NCBI RefSeq assembly: GCF_019798055.1
Contig: NZ_JAHOPH010000031.1
Coordinates: 1-43,789, forward strand
Reading direction: 5' to 3'
DNA from: Salsipaludibacter albus
Lineage (GTDB): Bacteria; Actinomycetota; Nitriliruptoria; Nitriliruptorales; Nitriliruptoraceae
DNA length: 43,789 bases
In this document: in pieces, positions 20,801-27,811 of the stretch
How the letters are laid out: every line of letters begins with the position of its first letter
Numbering within the stretch: the stretch's first letter is position 1
Notes under the pieces: generated by a model
Told to the model about the DNA's origin: nothing
What the model saw: the letters and a program-made list of their open reading frames with translations, nothing else
Database searches by the model: none
Program-made: the position numbers and the translations under genes

Positions 20801-21526
20801 CGCCCCGAAGTGGCCCATGCCGGTCAGCCATGCACGGCCGCCGTCGTAGGGCTTGCACCACGAGATCGGGTGGTCGTAGCCCATGGCGTTGCCGCCCGGG
20901 TCGTAGGTCGACTCGTCCATCGTGGCCAGGACGTGGGCGTCACCACGCACGTTGACGTCGTAGTTGTACCACTCGTCGGCGCGGGCCCAGTCCTGCGGGA
21001 GGTGCTCCGTGGAGGGGTGCACGCGGTCCTCCACGAGCACGGTGCCGGGCTGGCCCGGGCTGGTGCCCGTGGCCGCGTGGCCGGGCATCAACGTGCCGAC
21101 CAGGTCGTCCCACCAGGCGTAGTCACCACGCATGTCGGTGGCGTTGTGGATGCCCACGATCCCGCCGCCGGACTGTTGGTAGGCCTCCAGCGCGGCCTTC
21201 TCGGCGGCCGTCCAGGGGTCACCCGACGCCTGGAACATCACCAGTGCGTCGAAGGTCGCCAGGTCCGTGTCGTTGAAGATCGACGAGTCCTCGGTGTGGA
21301 CCGTCTCGATGCCGGCGTCGGCGAAGGCGGACTCGAGCACCGGCACACCCTGCGTGATCGCCTCGGAGTGGCGGAACGCGGCGGTCTCGGTGAACAGCAG
21401 GACCCGGCCCTCGGCGGTCTGGGCCTGGGCGGGCAGTGCGGCGAACAGGGGCACCAGCAGCAGGCTGGTGACCAGCACGGCGAACAGGGTGGCGAGGCGG
21501 GGGCGGCGGACGTGCAGCGCAGTCAT
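14807..21526 (-). CDS. Giant secreted ThuA / PQQ-sugar-dehydrogenase-like multimodular protein
   Basis: The product is 2239 residues with a long Sec signal peptide (cleavage near 36, PAQA-Q). Approximate modules: ThuA-like 39-267; PQQ-type sugar dehydrogenase-like propeller 275-735 (GHTGGGLRFGPGGN, RNPFRFFVDPVTGDV); PKD 738-827; beta linker 828-915; CBM6-like 935-1058; Ig-like 1061-1150; three lectin/DUF1349-like domains 1155-1342, 1358-1558 and 1566-1768; Cu/Zn-SOD or CHRD-like 1772-1910; Ig/OmpL47-like modules 1915-2160; helical FIMAH-like C-terminus 2165-2239. It is a full-length paralogue of the protein at 1628-9001 but lacks the second ThuA and the vicinal cysteines of the propeller. ATG at 21526 has CGGAG upstream; the frame is open to 21592, but that extension would displace the signal peptide. 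Likely extracellular or wall-associated, acting on a glycoside before uptake. Activity unproven. Confidence 0.9.
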   Translation of the reverse strand: MTALHVRRPRLATLFAVLVTSLLLVPLFAALPAQAQTAEGRVLLFTETAAFRHSEAITQGVPVLESAFADAGIETVHTEDSSIFNDTDLATFDALVMFQASGDPWTAAEKAALEAYQQSGGGIVGIHNATDMRGDYAWWDDLVGTLMPGHAATGTSPGQPGTVLVEDRVHPSTEHLPQDWARADEWYNYDVNVRGDAHVLATMDESTYDPGGNAMGYDHPISWCKPYDGGRAWLTGMGHFGAHYTDEPDFVQHIVGGVEWAAGLAEGDCGGTDWSEYERVTLDSNTSAPFAMDVAADGRVFFTELVRGQIRVYDPATQTTETAVELDVYSGGEDGLLGIALDPDFADNGHVFVYWAPDRADNSDPASFFSRVSRFTMDDTGTIDPASEELVIEFPSSRLPDEPGHTGGGLRFGPGGNLYISIGDDVNPHSEPSGGYAPLHESSTMLWDARATSSNTNDLRGKLLRIHPEADGSYTIPDGNLIDTEWAADKDTDLIRPEIYAMGFRNPFRFFVDPVTGDVGLADYSPDNNNDAPATRGPAGIAEWNWITEAGNYGWPLCMGANEPFRDVDYLTSPVTVGDFFDCDAPINDSIHNTGLTELPPVQPADVYYGYQRASDQGSGLNQGGGLAPMGGPTYHFDESLDSDTKFPEYYDGKPFFYEWARNRMFSFVLDETATTDAYEPGQAVEKVNPFLPQTQFLAPIDSLFGPDGSLYVLDWGGGFGRDNPNSGLHRIDYISGSRSPIAQIDADPESGQAPLEVTFSGARSSDPEGASLSYAWDFDADGIVDATGVDATHTYDEVGVYDARLTVTDPEGKVGTATVPITVGNTEPDVEVETPPDGAFFDFGSTISWEVDVTDAEDTIDPDDVIVQPALGHDGHAHPTTEFRGLTGSVETSLGGHAPDENIFFVIDARYTDAGANGQPPLTSSDTVAVYPRLKEAEFADDREGITVSESRDVAGHGEALGGSDGAWFSHDPVNLANIDALTVRAAASEGGPIELRMDAPDGPLLGTADVPATGLTRFVDVTVDVTDPGESFTLYVVMPGPGERRVNFIEAVGQGLSDSTVPTVEITSPEPYAVIDEVGEVTLTADASDPDNGIEQVEFLVDDESVGTDTTAPFEVTWTPDEEGRYVIEAIATSTTGVTTTSRAISIDVGDLFAGWQTYSHEAAAATFERPDSDTWIIESGGANMWTSADEYGAAFQPAAAEWDQWTATVRLDSHESVSTSGKAGIMVRNDITAAGSSGGYVYLGARNSTSGLEWMQDLDGNGLLDASQNGGAVVYPQWMRVTRDGDTYQAWRSADGENWTEVGDPATVDSAAAVQDVGVAVTAHSTSGRATAQFSNFSIVEGLPDEPQEPEYEPFPACAVGSADDFEGDALDTGTWTTVREADGDPVSVSDGALHLPVTAGDINEGSTGPISYVARPAPAGEWTFTTEVSLEHTREWQHAGLLLHASDDEYVKLAWTQGTSGAPFLEFQTETAGSRTWHANNVALAGGPDTVHLQLTSDGSAITAAYSLDGSTWTDLSGSAPVKADATIGIMAGGDVTASEQVAHVESATLATADDDAEAPAPSDEFDGDALDTCRWNAIVRADASEVEVADGHLSITTDLGDINGTDNGDPRNMILQDAPDGDWTIETRMRAPLETQWQLAGLLAYGDDDNYVKLNVGARNAPGSALDLGTELVSEVDANFGAGGNRLLDVAETTESGYWYLRLAKEGDTYTGWVSDGGINWTQVGEPVTNAGDLDTFGLWAIGPSQQSPVTVDFDWFRVDGGDVVDDTAPEASATLLGTFTGAFTPTAGWDTAGTATLEVTEDGTTLSADLSGLEPDTTHQGHLHEDVCGAVPMGGHYQDDPDGVEEPPNELWLLDDDSDPAAGFTSDGDGEATVDGSAPWTAGSTAQSVYVHAGEFGLPRGCATLDTTSEPVEVVLDASDDVGVASVEYTLDGGEWIVYDGPFTVDEPGDHVVTWRATDAAGNTSVVGEASFTITEPLELDVVVDPTDPDGQDGWYVSPVTITASTNDDATIEFDVDGDGWVADDDGVLVVDTDGSHTVAVRAIRGGETTDVAEVAIDLDATAPGVAVDGVTDGVEVGSSSEVDVTVSADDATSGMASLVVMVDGEVVGEGTDEVSATLTARDWSLGDHAVTVEATDVAGNVTTTELSFTITTSGEDVLALIDQFVEEGALDARVARQVGQQVEVGMRHLDGGRTSQAAGAFQRALDRLQQVDDPEVREVLGANLRALVDDLG

Positions 21527-21711
21527 GGATCGGGCTCCGGGGGTCGTCGTCGGGGGGACGCCGTCGAGGCGGCGGGCGACGGAAGCCTGCACGCAGTCCG
21601 TCTGGTCAGTGTGGGGCGGTGGAGGTCGGTCGTGGGTCGATCGGTGGGTGCTCGGGTGGTGGGGACGCCGGCGGCCGACCCCGGGGGGCGGCGCCGATCG
21701 GGGTCACGGTG

Positions 21712-22572
21712 TCACGGAGGTCCCGGGACCACGCCGCGCAGGAACGCCAGGCCGTCCACGGCGATGGCGTCCTGGGTGGGGGCGAGAGGACGCCAGATCG
21801 ACGCCGCCGTGGCGATGGTCTCGTTGTCCGGGGTGAACGACTCGATGCAGAGCGGTCCGCTCCAGCCGACCTCCTGCAGCGCACCCAGGAGGGCCGGCCA
21901 GTCGAGGTGGTCGTGGCCCGGGGTCCCACGGTCGTTGGCACAGACCTGGACGTGGGCGATCCGGTCCCCGGCGCGGTGGATCGCGGCGACCGGGTCCGAC
22001 TCCTCGATGTTCATGTGGTAGGTGTCGAGGAGGACGCCCACCGACTCCACGGGCAGCGGGGCCATGGCCTCGAGTGCCTGGTCGATGGTGGTGAGGAACG
22101 AGGTCTCGTAGCGGTTGAGTGGCTCGACCGCGATCCGCACGCCGGCCTGGCGCGCGTGGTCGGCAACTGGCGCGATGGCCTCGGCCCACTCGGCCAGCGC
22201 GTCGGCACGCTGGGTGTCGTCCATGGGCCAGGTGCGGCCCACCGAGGCGTAGGCCGGTCCGCCGATCGCGTCGGCGCCGACGGTGTGGGCGACGTCGACG
22301 ACGTGGCGCAGGTAGTCCTGGGTGGCGGTCCGGGTCGCGTCGTCGGTGTCGACCAGCTCACGGCCGGGCGGCATGACCAGGCAGACGGTGGCGCCCAGGC
22401 CACAGTCGTCGAGCACGGTCCGGGCGGCGTCCGGGTCCCAGTCACCGGGGTTCTCGACCGGCAGTTCGAGCACGTCGAAACCCCAGTCGGCGACCCGGCG
22501 GGCGCACGCGGCCAGGGCCGCGTCGTCCAGTGGCGAGTGCCACAGCCAGGTGGAGACGCCGATCGGGACCAT
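21712..22572 (-). CDS. D-tagatose/psicose 3-epimerase-like TIM-barrel protein
   Basis: The 286-residue TIM-barrel protein has the length of ketose 3-epimerases. Aligned by motif with Agrobacterium D-psicose 3-epimerase (E152, D185, H188, H211, R217, E246), it has E150 (VEPLNRYE), D183 and H186 (LLDTYHMNIEE), R215 (ANDRGTPG) and E244 (CIESF), all shifted by two. The position of ligand H211 is Q209, as in hydroxypyruvate-isomerase-like members. The fold and Mn/Co-type site are clear, but substrate could be a ketose, a keto-glycoside or another sugar. ATG at 22572 follows AGGAG. It lies between the binding-protein gene and the 2239-residue ThuA gene, so it probably processes the imported sugar. 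Confidence 0.85.
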   Translation of the reverse strand: MVPIGVSTWLWHSPLDDAALAACARRVADWGFDVLELPVENPGDWDPDAARTVLDDCGLGATVCLVMPPGRELVDTDDATRTATQDYLRHVVDVAHTVGADAIGGPAYASVGRTWPMDDTQRADALAEWAEAIAPVADHARQAGVRIAVEPLNRYETSFLTTIDQALEAMAPLPVESVGVLLDTYHMNIEESDPVAAIHRAGDRIAHVQVCANDRGTPGHDHLDWPALLGALQEVGWSGPLCIESFTPDNETIATAASIWRPLAPTQDAIAVDGLAFLRGVVPGPP

Positions 22573-22641
22573 GGGTGCTCCTGGGAGGGTCGGGGGGTGG
22601 GTCCCCCGAGCGCCGGGGGGAACGTGCGCACGCTCGGGGGG

Positions 22642-22672
22642 GCGGGGAGCCGGGCACGGCCCGGCTCCCCGC
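22642..22672 (-). terminator. Strong 14-bp hairpin after the first sugar-binding protein gene
   Basis: GCGGGGAGCCGGGC (22642-22655) and GCCCGGCTCCCCGC (22659-22672) form a perfect stem with a 3-nt loop, just 3' of the stop at 22681. The arrangement matches that after the other binding-protein gene. Confidence 0.8.
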
Positions 22673-22680
22673 GGGATGGA

Positions 22681-23973
22681 TCAGCGGTCGGTCCACGCGT
22701 CCGGGTAGCCGGGCAGGTCCTCGCCGCCGAACTTGGCGTAGTGCAGGCTCGGCATCTCGGAGTTCAGCTCGAGGAACTCCTGGAGCTGGTCCTCCTCGAT
22801 CGGGACCTGCGGGAGGACCCACTCGCTCGGGACCTCCTCGCCGTTCCAGATCCGCACGGCCGCCTCGATCGGGGTCCGCCACTGGAAGTTGGAGTACACG
22901 GGCGCGATGGCCGTCATGCCGGTCTCGTCCCACTTGCGCAGGAAGGACATCTCGTCCTCACCGACGAACACCGGGTAGTCCATGCCGAGGTCCTCGTAGG
23001 CCTCGATGGCGGCGACGGCGCCGTCGCCGGCGTCCATCCAGATGCCGTCGACCGGACCACGCTGCAGGTACTGGGTGACGATGTCCTTGATCTGGGCGGC
23101 GTCACCACCGGTGAACTCGTTGCCGAGGACCTCCAGCTCGCTGTCGCCGAAGATCTGCTGCGCGGCGCCCCAGCGGTGCTCGAGGACGTCGACGCCCGGC
23201 AGGATGCGCAGGGCCAGGACGGTGCTGCCCGGCTCGAGGTTGTCGACCAGGAACTCGGCGCCGTCCGCGCCGTAGGCGTACCCACCGATCGGGTGGATGA
23301 AGGTCACCATGCAGTCGGTGTTGACACCACGGTCGAACACGATCACCGGGATGCCGCTGTCGCACGCGGCCTCGACCGCCGGGGTCAGGGTGGCGGTGGT
23401 GGACGGCGAGATGATCAGGGCGTTGCAGTCACCCGAGTCGATGAACGACTGGATGTCGGAGATCTGCTTGTTGTCGTCGTCACCGGCGTCGGCGACCTGG
23501 AAGTCCCCGATGATGCCCTGCTCCTCGTACACCTGGACCTGCTGCTGCATGGTGATCCAGCCGGTCACGCGCCACGGGTTGGAGATCGAGGCGTTGGAGA
23601 AGCACAGCGTCTGGCCGTCGCCGTCGGCGGCGAACTCGGACGTGTCGGCCATCTCCGGTTCGATCGCCTGGAGCCACGGGGTCGCGTCGTCACCCTCGGG
23701 GGCGATGTCACGCTGGGCGAGCTGGCGGTCGTAGTCGGCCTGCACGAAGAACTCGCTGTCGCCCGCCCCCTCGGTGGAGGTCTCGGATGCGCCCGCGCTC
23801 TCGCTGGCCATCTCGGAGGTGGTCTCGGTGGCCATCTCGGAGGTGGTCTCGGTGGCGGCGTCCTCCGTGGCGGTGACGCTGGCCTCGGGGTCGTCGGGGG
23901 TGTCGGTCGAGCAGCCGACGAGCACGAGGCTCGTGACGGCCGCTGAGGCGACCAGGGTCCTGGTCAACTTCAT
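22681..23973 (-). CDS. CUT2 sugar ABC transporter substrate-binding lipoprotein
   Basis: The 430-residue protein starts at MKLTRT, with AGGAG 8 nt upstream, and has a Sec/lipoprotein signal with lipobox LVGC (C21). Residues of about 25-75 form a Thr/Ser/Glu-rich linker with an internal 24-bp DNA repeat coding TETTSEMA. A type I periplasmic-binding domain follows (CFSNASISNPWR, VIVFDRGVNTD, WMDAGDGAVAA). It would feed the two-permease importer encoded just upstream. It differs strongly from the Tat-type binding protein at 10525-11613, so the two importers probably take different ligands. The 153-bp gap before it holds a TCGG-rich simple repeat and a GGGGGATC/GATCCCCC inverted repeat (24041-24096). 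Confidence 0.88.
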   Translation of the reverse strand: MKLTRTLVASAAVTSLVLVGCSTDTPDDPEASVTATEDAATETTSEMATETTSEMASESAGASETSTEGAGDSEFFVQADYDRQLAQRDIAPEGDDATPWLQAIEPEMADTSEFAADGDGQTLCFSNASISNPWRVTGWITMQQQVQVYEEQGIIGDFQVADAGDDDNKQISDIQSFIDSGDCNALIISPSTTATLTPAVEAACDSGIPVIVFDRGVNTDCMVTFIHPIGGYAYGADGAEFLVDNLEPGSTVLALRILPGVDVLEHRWGAAQQIFGDSELEVLGNEFTGGDAAQIKDIVTQYLQRGPVDGIWMDAGDGAVAAIEAYEDLGMDYPVFVGEDEMSFLRKWDETGMTAIAPVYSNFQWRTPIEAAVRIWNGEEVPSEWVLPQVPIEEDQLQEFLELNSEMPSLHYAKFGGEDLPGYPDAWTDR

Positions 23974-24126
23974 TCGGTTGCTCCTGTGTGTGTGGCGCGT
24001 CGAGCGCCGCGGTGGGTGGGGTGGATCAGGTCGGTCGGTGGGGGGATCGGTGGTGTCGGTCGGTCGGTGTGGTCGGTCTGGTCGTGGCGATCCCCCGGGT
24101 GGTGGTCGCATCGGACACGAGACGGC

Positions 24127-25164
24127 TCATGCGGGTGCGGGATCGGCGCTGGCGTCGGGCGCGGGCGTGTTCGCGGCTCCCGGGCCCCGGGAACCCTCGC
24201 GGGCGGCCCACGCCACCGCGGCGATGATGATGATCCCCTGCAGGGTGGGTCGAGCCGTCGAGGGCAGGGCCAGCTGGGTGAAGAGCCGCTCGATCGCCTG
24301 GTAGGCAAGGGCCCCGGCGATCGCGGCGATCATCGACCCGCGCCCGCCACCCAGCACGACGCCACCGAGCACCACCGCCGTGATCGCGACGAACTCGAGG
24401 CCGTCACCGACCTGCGCGGTGACCCCGGCGAAGCCGCCGATCAGGATCGCCGCGACGGTGGCCAGCACGCCCGACAGGACGAAGGCGACGGTGCGGACCC
24501 GCCAGACCCGCACACCGGCGAAGGACGCGGCCGTGTCGTTGTCGCCGGTGGCGACGAGGGTGCGTCCCCACGGGGCCCGCATCAGCAGGCCCACGGCGAT
24601 GGCGATGACCACCGCGATGACCAGCGCCCACGGCAACTGCCGCAGCACCGGCATGTCGATGCCACCGCGTCCCCACGTGCGGAAGTTGTCCGCCAGGGCC
24701 CCGGTCGGGGCGCCGCCCGTCCACAGGCGCACCGCCCCGAACAGCACCAACAGCATGCCCAGCGTGGTGATGAAGGACGGGACCTTCAACAGCGTGGTGA
24801 TGAGCCCGTTGACCAGTCCGACCACGGCACCCAGCACCAGCATGGCGGCCAGGACCGGCCACGTGCGGGACGGGTCGCCGTCGATCATCTTGGCCGCGAA
24901 GACCACCTGGGCCCCGACCAGCGCGCCGACCGACAGGTCGAACTCGCCGGAGACGATGACCAGGTACTGGCCGATCGCGAGGACCACGAGCGGGGCCGCG
25001 GCACGCAGGAACGCCATCAGCGACGCCGGCCGGGCGAAGGTGGGGTTGAGGATGGTGATGACGACCAGCACGACCACCAGCAGGGCGAAGATGGTCGCCG
25101 TGCCACTGGTCAGCCGGTTCAGCAGGCCGGCCGCGGCTCCGGAGCGCTCGCGCAGCGAACTCAT
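24127..25164 (-). CDS. CUT2 sugar ABC transporter permease, second copy
   Basis: The 345-residue membrane protein carries the family segment SGEFDLSVGALVGAQVV and a C-terminal alanine/proline-rich tail. Its ATG (25164) overlaps the stop of the preceding permease gene in an ATGA, with GGAGG 7 nt upstream. With its neighbour it would make a heterodimeric channel for the ATPase at 26276-27811. The conserved GGVVLGGGRGSMIAAIAGAL stretch is typical of the family. Confidence 0.9.
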   Translation of the reverse strand: MSSLRERSGAAAGLLNRLTSGTATIFALLVVVLVVITILNPTFARPASLMAFLRAAAPLVVLAIGQYLVIVSGEFDLSVGALVGAQVVFAAKMIDGDPSRTWPVLAAMLVLGAVVGLVNGLITTLLKVPSFITTLGMLLVLFGAVRLWTGGAPTGALADNFRTWGRGGIDMPVLRQLPWALVIAVVIAIAVGLLMRAPWGRTLVATGDNDTAASFAGVRVWRVRTVAFVLSGVLATVAAILIGGFAGVTAQVGDGLEFVAITAVVLGGVVLGGGRGSMIAAIAGALAYQAIERLFTQLALPSTARPTLQGIIIIAAVAWAAREGSRGPGAANTPAPDASADPAPA

Positions 25165-26279
25165 GCCAGCACCTCCGGGTTGGACGAGGGACCGGACGGG
25201 GGCGACGACTCGGGCGGGTCGGACGGCCCGGAGAGGTGTTCGCCCTCCGAGGCCCCGATGGGTCTGCCGCTGGCGGTGAAGCGCTGTCGGTGGGCCGTCA
25301 GGTCGAGCTGGCGACGGGCGTACAGCGCCACCGCCGCGATGATGATCACGCCGCGGAGCACGTCGCGGAAGAACGGGTCGACCTGCAGGAGGTTGAACAC
25401 CGTGTCGAGGGTGGCCAGGATCAGCACGCCCGCGACCGTTCCACCGACGCCGCCCCGACCGCCCATCAACAGGGTCCCGCCAAGGACCACGGCGGCGATC
25501 GAGTCGAGGTCGTAGCCGGCGCCGTAGATCTGCGCACCGACCCCGGTCGAGAACCGGGAGGCGAGCAGCAGCCCGGCCAGCCCGGCCGCGGTCGAGCACA
25601 GCACGTGGGCCAGCACCATCGTGCGCCCGGTGCGGATGCCCGACAGTCGCGCCGCCTCGACGTTGCCACCGACGGCGTACATGGCATGGCCGCTGCGGGT
25701 CCGGTTGAGCAGCACGACGGCGGCCGCCGCCACGGCGAGCATCACGATCGTGGCCAGTGGCACGGGCCCGATCCGGGTGTAGCCGAAGCCCTGGAACGCC
25801 ACCGGCACGTCCCCGACCGGCCCGGCGTAGCGGGTGTCGAGGTAGCCCTTGATGATCAGGCCCATGCCCAGCGTGGCGATGAACGGGTTGACCCTCAGGC
25901 CGGTGATGACCAGGCCGTTCACCAGCCCCACGACGGCCGACACCGCCAGTGCGGCGACGACGCCCAGCACGATCCTGCCAGGATCGCCGTCCATCAGCGT
26001 GGCGCCGACGATGCTGGCCAGCGCCGCGGTGTAGCCGACCGACAGGTCCAGGGACCGGCACAGGATCACCAGGGTCTGGCCGATGGCGATGAATCCCAGC
26101 ACGCTGGTGCGGCTGAGCAGGTTCACGATGTTGCCCTGGCTCAGCAGGTTGCCGCCGCCCGAGCCGACCAGCACCACGCCGACCACCAGGGTCAGCAGGA
26201 ACGCCAGCCAGATGATCGCGGTCGTGGACAGGTCGAAGCGCTCGCGCACCTGCGCGATCGGACCGGTCGAGGTGCTCAT
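25161..26279 (-). CDS. CUT2 sugar ABC transporter permease, first copy
   Basis: The 372-residue integral membrane protein has the segment CRSLDLSVGYTAALASIVG, the cytoplasmic coupling motif YAVGGNVEAARLSGIRTG, and the glycine-rich LGGTLLMGGRGGVGGTVAGV loop of RbsC-type permeases. A hydrophilic proline/serine-rich C-terminal tail of about 40 residues follows. ATG at 26279 overlaps the ATPase stop (ATGA) and has GGGGAGG in front. A strictly coupled operon member. Confidence 0.9.
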   Translation of the reverse strand: MSTSTGPIAQVRERFDLSTTAIIWLAFLLTLVVGVVLVGSGGGNLLSQGNIVNLLSRTSVLGFIAIGQTLVILCRSLDLSVGYTAALASIVGATLMDGDPGRIVLGVVAALAVSAVVGLVNGLVITGLRVNPFIATLGMGLIIKGYLDTRYAGPVGDVPVAFQGFGYTRIGPVPLATIVMLAVAAAAVVLLNRTRSGHAMYAVGGNVEAARLSGIRTGRTMVLAHVLCSTAAGLAGLLLASRFSTGVGAQIYGAGYDLDSIAAVVLGGTLLMGGRGGVGGTVAGVLILATLDTVFNLLQVDPFFRDVLRGVIIIAAVALYARRQLDLTAHRQRFTASGRPIGASEGEHLSGPSDPPESSPPSGPSSNPEVLA

Positions 26280-27811
26280 GCGGCCACCTCCCCCGCCGTG
26301 CCGGCAGCCAGCGCCATCACGCCCTCCTCACCGACGTCGGCGGTGACCTCGCCGACCAGCCGGCCGTCCCGCATGACCACGATCCGGTCGGCCATGCCGA
26401 GCAGCTCGGGCAGCTCCGAGGAGATGAACAGCACCCCGTTGCCGGCCGCGCAGCGATCGCGCATCAGGTCGTAGACGGCCCGCTTGGCACCGACGTCGAT
26501 CCCCCGGGTCGGTTCGTCCAGCACCAGGACGGCCGGCTCGGTCACCAGCCACTTGGCCAGCACGACCTTCTGCTGGTTGCCGCCGGACAGGAACCGCACC
26601 TCGGGATCGCCGCTGGAGGCCCGGAAGTCGAGGCTGGACAGGATCCCGGGGATGTCGCGCGAGCGCCGGTTGGAGGTCTTGGGCATGACGGCGTCCAGCA
26701 CGAGCCGCGCGTTGGACGTCACCGTCTGCTCCAGGGCCAGGCCCTCGGCCTTGCGGTCCTCGGTGACCAGGGCGAGCCCGGCGGCGACCGCCTCGCGGGC
26801 CGACGTGGGGGTGAGCTCGGTGCCCCCGACGCGCATCGTCCCCCGCAGGAACGGCCGCACGCCGAACAGGGCCTGCGCCAGCTCGGTGCGTCCGCTGCCC
26901 TGGAGTCCGGCGACCCCGACGATCTCGCCGGCGCGGACCGCCAGGTCGACGTCGTCGATGTCGTGGTTGCCGGCGCCAGAGAGCTCCAGCACGACGTCGT
27001 CGGTCGGCCCACCGTCGGTGCGCTCGGGGAAGTACGTGCCGAGGCTGCGCCCGACCATCGCCGAGACCAGCTCGTCGGGGGTCGTGTCGGCGGTGTCGAC
27101 CGTCTGCACCAGGTGGCCGTCCTTGAGGACGGTGATGCGGTCGGACAGGTCGAAGATCTCGACCAGGCGGTGCGACACGTACAGGATCGCCACGCCACGC
27201 TCCTGGAGCGTGCGCACCAGCGAGTACAGCAGGTCGACCTCCGCGCCGGCCAGGGCCGCGGTGGGCTCGTCCATGCAGATGATCCTGGCGTCGAAGGACA
27301 TGGCCTTGACGATCTCGACGACCTGCTGCTGTGCCACCGACAACGAGGCGACCCGCCGGTCCGGTGACAGCGCGTCGGGGTCGATCCCGAGGTCGTCGAG
27401 CAGCGCGGCCGTGTCCCGACGCATCTGGCGCGGGTCGACCAGGCGGCGACGGCGTGGCTCGCGACCGAGGTAGACGTTCTCGGCGACGGTGCGCTCGGGC
27501 AGCAGGTTGAACTCCTGGAACACCGTGGTGACCCCGGCCGCCTGGGCCTGCAACGGATGGTCGAAGGTGACCTCCTCACCGCCGACCTCGACCGTGCCCG
27601 CGTCGGCCTGGTGCACGCCCGCCAGCACCTTCATCAGGGTGGACTTTCCGGCCCCGTTCTCCCCGACCAGTGCGTGGACCTCACCGGGGCGCACGTCCAT
27701 GTCGACCCCGTGGAGCACGTCCACGCCGAAGAAGGACTTGACGATCCCCGTCAGACGCACGACCGGCACGACGTCGTCGTGCGTGCCAGGCCGGGGATCG
27801 GTGGTGCTCAC
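26276..27811 (-). CDS. CUT2 sugar ABC transporter ATP-binding protein (two ATPase domains)
   Basis: The 511-residue tandem ATPase has, in domain 1, Walker A GENGAGKST (50-58), signature LSVAQQQ and Walker B IICMDEPTAAL. Domain 2 has the degenerate Walker A GLQGSGRTEL, signature LSGGNQQK and Walker B VLVLDEPTRGIDVGA. This is the RbsA/MglA type. The start is GTG at 27811, overlapping the oxidoreductase stop in GTGA, with GGAGG 7 nt upstream. The open frame continues far upstream, but only as an out-of-frame shadow of the oxidoreductase gene, so no fusion is inferred. It powers the importer formed by the two following permeases. Confidence 0.92.
   Translation of the reverse strand: MSTTDPRPGTHDDVVPVVRLTGIVKSFFGVDVLHGVDMDVRPGEVHALVGENGAGKSTLMKVLAGVHQADAGTVEVGGEEVTFDHPLQAQAAGVTTVFQEFNLLPERTVAENVYLGREPRRRRLVDPRQMRRDTAALLDDLGIDPDALSPDRRVASLSVAQQQVVEIVKAMSFDARIICMDEPTAALAGAEVDLLYSLVRTLQERGVAILYVSHRLVEIFDLSDRITVLKDGHLVQTVDTADTTPDELVSAMVGRSLGTYFPERTDGGPTDDVVLELSGAGNHDIDDVDLAVRAGEIVGVAGLQGSGRTELAQALFGVRPFLRGTMRVGGTELTPTSAREAVAAGLALVTEDRKAEGLALEQTVTSNARLVLDAVMPKTSNRRSRDIPGILSSLDFRASSGDPEVRFLSGGNQQKVVLAKWLVTEPAVLVLDEPTRGIDVGAKRAVYDLMRDRCAAGNGVLFISSELPELLGMADRIVVMRDGRLVGEVTADVGEEGVMALAAGTAGEVAA

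Noticed and set aside
21527-21592. Longer N-terminus for the 2239-residue protein
   Set aside because: It would bury the signal peptide 22 residues inside the protein, and ATG at 21526 has a proper upstream GGAG.
24127-26061. Extended 644-residue permease frame
   Set aside because: The upstream 300 residues are a shadow of the other permease gene. ATG at 25164 has a strong GGAGG and an ATGA overlap.
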